From positions 1 to 9,233 of the forward strand of contig CAYNAW010000051.1 of the NCBI GenBank assembly GCA_964395545.1: DNA of 9,233 nucleotides, written 5' to 3'. Source of the stretch: CAYGVX01 sp964395545. Lineage in GTDB: Archaea > Thermoproteota > Bathyarchaeia > Bathyarchaeales > SOJC01. The notes below the pieces were generated by a model, which was given only the letters and a program-made list of their open reading frames with translations, had not been told where the DNA came from and did no database searches. Position numbers and translations under genes: made by a program. Shown here piece by piece: positions 4,638 through 9,233 of the stretch. Positions within the stretch are counted from its first letter, which is position 1. Every line of letters starts with the position of its first letter.

Positions 4638-7343
4638 TTGACCGTGCTGAAACACGTTACGATCTGCAGGAGAATTCGACTATCAGTGGGGTTAGTGTCA
4701 GCCCTTTTCCTGCTGGTGGGCTACTCTTTCCAGAGCGCCACTGGAAGCGCCTATTACTCTCAGATATTCCAGAATCAGGCCACTGTGGCTCCATCGCCTG
4801 TTGTCCTTCAAGGGGGAAACGCTGGCGTGAGCACAATCTACGAAAACAGCACGAGCGCGAAGGTCACCGTTGGAGCCTTGAACTGGTTGAGCGGTTGGAG
4901 CAAACGAGTCAAAATCACGGTAAACGGTTCGGACATAGATGCAACCCTAATAGATTTTCCCGTTTTGATCCGTTTGAGCAACAGCAGCTCAGGAGAAGAC
5001 GATGAGGATGTTTCATTCGTTTTCGACGAGTTGTTGAGTGACGTCAACCGGAGGAAGATCGCGGTTACAACCAGCGACGGAACCACGCAATGCTATGTGG
5101 AGATTGAGAGATGGGACCATGCTCGCGAGCAGGCTTGGCTCTGGGTGAAAGCTCCGCAGGTGAGCAACACCACGGACACCGTCCTATACTTGTACTACGA
5201 TGCAGGTCAGCCCGATAACACGGCTTATGTTGGCGACCCGAGTTCAGCCCCAGCAAAACATGTTTGGGACGCTAGCTACGGAACGGTTCATCACATGGAA
5301 GAAGACCCCTCGGCAAATATTACTGACAGCACAGCAAAGGACATCAATATGACATCAGCTGGGGGAATGACGTCAAGTAGTCTGGTCGAGGGAAAAATCG
5401 GTAAGGGCGTCTACTTCGATGGCGCTGATGATCATTACGATGCCTACCCAAATCAAGTCGCGGTGCATCGTTTCACTTTTGAAGCGTGGATTTGGATAGG
5501 ACCCAACAACGATTTCTGGCGAACTATATTTAGCGTTGGAGGGGGTTTTGGTGACGAGTGGCGAGATTTCGCCTTAGTCGACCGCATTCTGACGGTGGAT
5601 GATGGCGCCTCCAACAGCTTTGGAACTGCTTTGACGGCGGGCACGTGGTACTATGTGTCCACCACCCATGATGGGTCCGTTAACAGAGGTTACATTGACG
5701 GGAACGAGCAATCCCAGAATTACAGTGAAAGCTGGGGGTCCATCACGCATAACTTCACGATCAGCGAGTGGGGTGGACAATACGACTACTTTGACGGAAT
5801 ACTAGACGAAATCAGAATCTCCAATATCTCGCGTTCAGCTGCGTGGATCAAAGCCTCCTACGAAAGCGGAAGAGACGAGCTGCTGGACTTCGGATCAGAA
5901 GAGAGGAACACGCAAGATTCTGTGGACAACAACACCTCTGAAGTTGGTTCTCCGAGCCACAGGGGAACCCATTCGAACTTCACCGCGCAGCGATACGGTC
6001 CAGATCTGATCTACGACACGCTAATGGAAGAGAATACTGCCACGGGAAGCATTGTCTACGAGAATAGCGCCCAGAGTTACAGTGCAACGGGGCGAAGCTC
6101 TCATAGTTCGAGTTATGCTCTTCAAAAGGGATCGGGAAACGAAAGACTCGTTGTGGTCACAGTGTCTTGGGAGGACGCACAGGCCTCGGCAACAGTCACC
6201 AGTCTCACCCTTGGCGGCACCGCCATGACGAAAATAGCTGACGTCACTGTGGGGACCGGCTACTCCGAGTACATATCGCTCTGGTACTTGCTGGACTCGG
6301 ATCTCCCGAGTAACCCAGGAAGCTATACTGTAGCCGTAGTCGTTTCAGAAAGTATCACCAGGGAGATCTACATGGCAGTGGCTGAGTATTCAGGAGTTAA
6401 ACAGACAGCACCCGACGATTATGCTACTCACGCAAACCCAGCCTCAGGAAACACCGCAGTCACCCTAGCAGCTGCAGCCGACGGCTCCCTCGTGGTAGCA
6501 GGAGTGGGCGAAGGTGGAACAAACGCCCTAATGAATACGAACAACATCGACAACCTTCAACTGCGACTCCTAACAAGCAGTGGGTCCGCCCTCGGTCATC
6601 ACACTGACGTCGCCTCAGGCAACATCACCGTCGGCTGGAACAACTTGAGCACACGTGAGGGAATGGTGGGCGCGGTTTGGCAGCCCAGTCACACCAACTA
6701 TGAACTTGACCTCGAAGTGCAATGGACAGATGCAAGCTACACGCAGGCTTGCGAGGAGCTCTGCATCAGAATGGGACCGACCGATGCCGAAGCCCTCAGA
6801 GTTGACGTTTGGAACGGGTCAGCATGGATCAATGTCTTCTCCAATCTGGCGCCCAACACGTGGAATAACGTATCCGTTGTTTCTTATCTCACCTCGTCCA
6901 GCTTCACGATAAGATTCAAAGCGGATAACGAGGTCAACGACCGCGCTCAAGACGCCTGGAACATCGATGTAACCCTGCTGTGTGTCTGGACACCCTTCGA
7001 GATAACCCACGACTATGTCTTGCGTGTGACCAACACAGTAATCGATCCTTGGCAGGTAAGGCTGGCAGGATACGCGAGCTCCGGCACAAGTCGTCTAAAT
7101 CACTGCACAATCAATCTGTACAACTCTACAGGCGGAGCGTCCAGCCAAATCGTAATTGAGAACGGGGTGTTCACACGCGAAGCGGGCTCATGGTTCCCTC
7201 TAGAAAGCTCTGCCACAGTCTACGTAGTTGTTTCCATAGAAGCCAATGGCACCGGGACATCATGCATCTACACCTATCTTGAAGCCCTCATTCCGAACAC
7301 CACTACCTATGCACAACTTGCCATAACCTTCAACATTACCTGA
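4638..7343 (+). CDS. Large secreted DUF2341-LamG multidomain surface protein with split pilin-like ends
   Basis: With TTG 4638 as start the product has 901 residues. The frame is open further upstream, but that part overlaps the pilin-like gene and codes nothing membrane-like. A signal peptide (basic RRIR, then LSVGLVSALFLLVGYSF) ends near 34-38. Next come a pilin-like N-terminal segment (33-78), a DUF2341 domain (about 82-195; WSKRVKITVNGSDIDATLIDFPVLIRL, then YLYYDAG), a LamG/concanavalin-like domain (about 250-418; VYFDGADDHYDAY, FTFEAWIWI, DGILDEIRIS), a third beta domain (about 500-684; RLVVVTVSW, SLTLGGTAMTKIADV, AEYSGVKQTAPDD), a jelly-roll-like fourth domain (about 688-783; YELDLEVQWTD to WNIDVTLL) and a pilin-like C-terminal segment (789-901). 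It has about 19 sequons and no C-terminal membrane anchor or cell-wall signal. LamG domains commonly bind sugars or proteins, so adhesion is likely but inferred. Confidence 0.85.
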   Translation: MTVLKHVTICRRIRLSVGLVSALFLLVGYSFQSATGSAYYSQIFQNQATVAPSPVVLQGGNAGVSTIYENSTSAKVTVGALNWLSGWSKRVKITVNGSDIDATLIDFPVLIRLSNSSSGEDDEDVSFVFDELLSDVNRRKIAVTTSDGTTQCYVEIERWDHAREQAWLWVKAPQVSNTTDTVLYLYYDAGQPDNTAYVGDPSSAPAKHVWDASYGTVHHMEEDPSANITDSTAKDINMTSAGGMTSSSLVEGKIGKGVYFDGADDHYDAYPNQVAVHRFTFEAWIWIGPNNDFWRTIFSVGGGFGDEWRDFALVDRILTVDDGASNSFGTALTAGTWYYVSTTHDGSVNRGYIDGNEQSQNYSESWGSITHNFTISEWGGQYDYFDGILDEIRISNISRSAAWIKASYESGRDELLDFGSEERNTQDSVDNNTSEVGSPSHRGTHSNFTAQRYGPDLIYDTLMEENTATGSIVYENSAQSYSATGRSSHSSSYALQKGSGNERLVVVTVSWEDAQASATVTSLTLGGTAMTKIADVTVGTGYSEYISLWYLLDSDLPSNPGSYTVAVVVSESITREIYMAVAEYSGVKQTAPDDYATHANPASGNTAVTLAAAADGSLVVAGVGEGGTNALMNTNNIDNLQLRLLTSSGSALGHHTDVASGNITVGWNNLSTREGMVGAVWQPSHTNYELDLEVQWTDASYTQACEELCIRMGPTDAEALRVDVWNGSAWINVFSNLAPNTWNNVSVVSYLTSSSFTIRFKADNEVNDRAQDAWNIDVTLLCVWTPFEITHDYVLRVTNTVIDPWQVRLAGYASSGTSRLNHCTINLYNSTGGASSQIVIENGVFTREAGSWFPLESSATVYVVVSIEANGTGTSCIYTYLEALIPNTTTYAQLAITFNIT

Positions 7344-7349
7344 CGACTA

Positions 7350-7376
7350 CAAGCATACAGTCACACAGTGTACTTG
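7350..7376 (+). terminator. Imperfect hairpin after the large surface gene
   Basis: Starting 7 bases past the stop, CAAG, ATAC and GT pair with AC, GTAT-type and CTTG partners around a CAC loop, giving 10 pairs with two mismatches. No T tract follows. It may protect the mRNA 3' end or be chance. The rest of the 164-base gap 7344-7507 holds only a small hairpin, TGGCT-CGA-AGCCA (7426-7438), and the promoter candidates for the next gene. Confidence 0.2.
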
Positions 7377-7481
7377 TCTACATCTCGAATGCGCACACAT
7401 CGAACGGCATAACCCCGCCTCACCCTGGCTCGAAGCCACGTTCGATATAGATTTCCCATCCGAATTGAAACGTCATCAAAC

Positions 7482-7487
7482 CTATAA
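7482..7487 (+). promoter_or_regulatory. Putative TATA box of the small Cys/His membrane-protein gene
   Basis: CTATAA preceded by A-rich CATCAAAC lies about 24 bases before the ATG at 7508, which would make that ATG leaderless. A second candidate, GATATAG at 7444-7450, would give a leader of about 36 bases carrying the GGAG at 7503-7506, which fits the ATG at 7517 better. Either way, this gene probably has its own promoter separate from the large surface gene. Confidence 0.4.
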
Positions 7488-7507
7488 CCCGACAGGAAAA
7501 CAGGAGA

Positions 7508-7900
7508 ATGAGCGGAATGCTTCCTGCCGACACAGCAATCTATGCTCTCTTCGCAGTGGGCACCCTGTCCATAACACTATATCTCACTCTGCTCATGAAA
7601 CTTAAACCCTCTGCGGAAGCCAAACTCTCGACTTACATGGAACCAAGAATCGAGAGAAAACCAGCAAAGAAGAACCGAATTCTTGCAGATCTCCAGAAAT
7701 CCAAGTCGCCTATGAGAAATAACGTTGAGGAAAAGGAGTGCCCTCACTATGTAGGCTACTTGACAACTCTAACGAGAGGCAGTCCATTCCCCGACGAATG
7801 TTTCGGCTGCCGCAAAGTGATACAATGCTTGAGAATAGAGCCCGCAAACGCGATCGAGAGCTTCTACATACAGTCAAGAGAGGAAAGGGAGGACCCATGA
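7508..7900 (+). CDS. Small membrane-anchored protein with a Cys/His metal-binding motif
   Basis: The 130-residue protein has one N-terminal membrane helix (about 9-30), a basic linker (31-72) and a short domain with C78-P-H80-Y, PDEC98-F-G-C101 and C107. The spacing CPHYxGYL...PDECxxCxKxxxC looks like a zinc- or iron-binding site and, from memory, recurs in small archaeal proteins near surface-protein genes. I know no assigned function. The basic residues after the helix suggest the Cys/His part faces the cytoplasm. Two starts are possible: ATG 7508 (used here), only 1 base after GGAG but well placed for a leaderless transcript, or ATG 7517, which is 10 bases after GGAG (7503-7506) and gives MLPADTAIY. 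A regulatory or scaffold role for the surface locus is a guess from context. Confidence 0.75.
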   Translation: MSGMLPADTAIYALFAVGTLSITLYLTLLMKLKPSAEAKLSTYMEPRIERKPAKKNRILADLQKSKSPMRNNVEEKECPHYVGYLTTLTRGSPFPDECFGCRKVIQCLRIEPANAIESFYIQSREEREDP

Positions 7901-7923
7901 TTCTCGTCGTGCGCGCGACCTGA
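7897..7923 (+). other. Eight-codon mini-ORF with a strong ribosome site
   Basis: ATG 7897 overlaps the preceding gene's stop as ATGA and is preceded by AGGGAGG (7887-7893) at good spacing. It encodes MILVVRAT and stops at 7921-7923, directly followed by another in-frame ATG. It could be a coupled leader peptide or the stub of a decayed gene. The upstream purine run also falls in Glu/Arg codons, so the site may be chance. Confidence 0.15.
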
Positions 7924-7925
7924 AT

Positions 7926-7953
7926 GGGTAACCCGAGGTTGTCCTCACCCGAG
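7926..7953 (+). repeat. Short hairpin and direct repeat before the cohesin-like gene
   Basis: GAGG-TTGT-CCTC (7935-7946) forms a 4-bp stem with a tetraloop, flanked by GGGT (7926-7929) and ACCC (7947-7950), which can extend it past a 5-base bulge. ACCCGAG also occurs twice (7931-7937 and 7947-7953), 16 bases apart. It lies between the small Cys/His gene and the TATA-like box of the next gene, where a terminator or binding site is plausible. Confidence 0.2.
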
Positions 7954-7963
7954 TTCCACAACG

Positions 7964-7971
7964 GATAAATT
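7964..7971 (+). promoter_or_regulatory. Putative TATA box of the cohesin-like gene
   Basis: GATAAATT lies about 38 bases before the ATG at 8006, predicting transcription start near 7994 and a leader of about 12 bases. No Shine-Dalgarno site precedes that ATG, so a short or leaderless mRNA fits. The 9-mer CGGATAAAT here (7962-7970) also occurs at the rfcS promoter (3367-3375). Confidence 0.4.
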
Positions 7972-8005
7972 TCTGCTTCAACATCTTAATTACGGGCAAC
8001 CGAAC

Positions 8006-9233
8006 ATGAGAATTTCCGTCAGAACCTTCCTGATAATTCTGCTCTTGTTATTCGCGTCTGGGCTTGGCCTAAGATTTGTTGGCTTGGGAGACATTGTCCA
8101 GAGTGGCATAACCACTGTCCGGGTGGTACCACCTGAAGTGGCCAACCCCGACTTGAGCCCATCTCAGGATTTTACTATAACGGTAGAACTCGTGAATGTC
8201 ACCGACCTCAAAGGGTTCGACATCCGGCTGAGCTGGGATGCGTCCATCCTCAACTACACTAGTCACACCGTCAAGGTTCCTGTTGAAACCTACCCGGACG
8301 GAGTTCTCTACCAGTCAGTGATGGAGGTGAAAAACGAGGTGAACGCGACCCTTGGAACATACTGGGCAGCCTTCGCAACCATAGACGGCCCATCGTTCAA
8401 CGGAACTGGCACCGTGTTTGAGATGACGTACACTGTGCTGGATTTCGGCGAGTGCCTTCTGGACATTTACTATTCCGCGCTCGCGAACTCAGCGGCTGAA
8501 CCCATCGGCCACGTTGTCGAGGACGGGTATTTCAGCAATGCGTTCTATGATGTAGCCGTGCTCAGCGTCACTCCATCGTCTCAAAGTGCATTCATAGGCG
8601 ACGTTTTGAACGTGACGGTGGTGGTTCTCAATAATGGAACAACGAGAGATGAAGCTTTCGAGGTCATAGTCTACTATAATAGCACGTTGATCGCCAGCCA
8701 ATCTGTCGTGAATCTGCCTCCGCAGGGTGAAGCAACACTTGGGTTTCAGTGGGATACAAGCGGATTACTGCCAGCCAGTTACGTGATAAGAGCCGAAGCC
8801 GTCGCGGTGCCCGACGAGGACGACGTGGCCAACAACGTGCTCGTGGACGGCGTGGTCGCTTTGGTTATCCAAGAACTACATGACGTGGCAGTGACCAAGT
8901 TATCGCCTTTCAAGACCTTGATTTTCTGTCCTGCTGGACCTTGGTCCGAAGGGTACTGCTTCTCCGTCAACGTCACGGTGGCAAATCAGGGCAATCTGCC
9001 GGAGAACGTCAACGTCACCCTCTACGTCAACAACATTGTCACAAACCACACAGAACTCTCCCTCAGCGTCAACGCGGTCTTCACCTTTACCTTCGCGTGG
9101 AACGCACGGGACGCGGTGGCGTACGAAGACTACCTGTTGAACGCCACAGCCCAAGCCGTGGACGGCGAAATCGACACCAGCGACAACAGCCTCGTCTTCA
9201 CTGGAGTGAGAGTTGCGTATCCCGGCGATTTTG
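8006..9233 (+). CDS. Secreted cohesin-CARDB surface protein, 3' end beyond window
   Basis: The frame is open from ATG 8006 to the window end: 409 codons with no stop, so the gene is partial. The N-terminus (MRISVRTFLIILLLLFASG) is a signal peptide or anchor. Residues about 36-178 look like a cohesin-type beta sandwich (TTVRVVPPE, FTITVELVNVTDLKGFDIRLSW, GTGTVFEMTYTV, then EDGYFSN). Residues about 181-286 and 291-400 are two CARDB-like repeats, both beginning DVAV and carrying a V-N-V-T-V strand (VLNVTVVVLNNG and VNVTVANQGN). There are eleven N-glycosylation sequons. The last residues, VRVAYPGDF, resemble the lead-in to dockerin-type Ca-binding repeats in archaeal proteins, which would begin just beyond the window. 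Cohesin-dockerin pairs join extracellular proteins, so a structural or scaffolding role at the cell surface is likely. It probably has its own promoter. Confidence 0.85.
   Translation, partial: MRISVRTFLIILLLLFASGLGLRFVGLGDIVQSGITTVRVVPPEVANPDLSPSQDFTITVELVNVTDLKGFDIRLSWDASILNYTSHTVKVPVETYPDGVLYQSVMEVKNEVNATLGTYWAAFATIDGPSFNGTGTVFEMTYTVLDFGECLLDIYYSALANSAAEPIGHVVEDGYFSNAFYDVAVLSVTPSSQSAFIGDVLNVTVVVLNNGTTRDEAFEVIVYYNSTLIASQSVVNLPPQGEATLGFQWDTSGLLPASYVIRAEAVAVPDEDDVANNVLVDGVVALVIQELHDVAVTKLSPFKTLIFCPAGPWSEGYCFSVNVTVANQGNLPENVNVTLYVNNIVTNHTELSLSVNAVFTFTFAWNARDAVAYEDYLLNATAQAVDGEIDTSDNSLVFTGVRVAYPGDF

Overview
The window looks like archaeal chromosome, most likely Thermoproteota and possibly Bathyarchaeia. 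The evidence is a small/large clamp-loader pair (RFC-S, RFC-L), an archaeal-style MoaA with CxxxCxYCHREG, TATA-like boxes about 25-45 bases before starts, Shine-Dalgarno sites of the GGAGGTGAT type mixed with starts that lack one, and secreted proteins full of N-glycosylation sequons and DUF2341, LamG, cohesin and CARDB-like modules. The lineage below 'archaeon' is inferred from remembered family patterns, not from a marker search.

Left part (1-3331), housekeeping: moaA (molybdopterin biosynthesis, + strand) converges on a two-gene minus-strand operon, rfcS then rfcL, whose products together form the RFC clamp loader that puts PCNA on DNA. Both rfc genes use non-ATG starts (TTG for rfcS, GTG for rfcL). 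The 229-base region upstream of rfcS (3332-3560) holds its promoter, a long GC-rich inverted repeat and a perfect 12-bp palindrome.

Right part (3561-9233), a cell-surface locus on the + strand: a five-helix membrane protein of unknown function; a 182-residue secreted pilin-like protein resembling the TasA/AbpA (camelysin-type) fold; a roughly 900-residue secreted multidomain protein (DUF2341, LamG and two further beta domains); a small membrane-anchored protein with a Cys/His metal-binding motif; and the first 409 residues of a secreted protein with a cohesin-like domain and two CARDB-like domains, cut by the window end. This last gene has no stop in the window.

The most interesting observation is that the large surface protein appears to be a copy of the preceding pilin-like protein with about 710 residues of adhesin-like domains inserted into one loop. 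Its first 78 and last 113 residues align in order with the 182-residue protein, including conserved start, middle and end motifs. A T-rich tract between the two genes could lower expression of the large one. This suggests a filament with an abundant plain subunit and a rare decorated subunit, with the neighbouring membrane and cohesin proteins as possible partners. The filament model is inference; the sequence resemblance is seen directly. I saw no rRNA, tRNA, CRISPR array, insertion sequence or replication origin.
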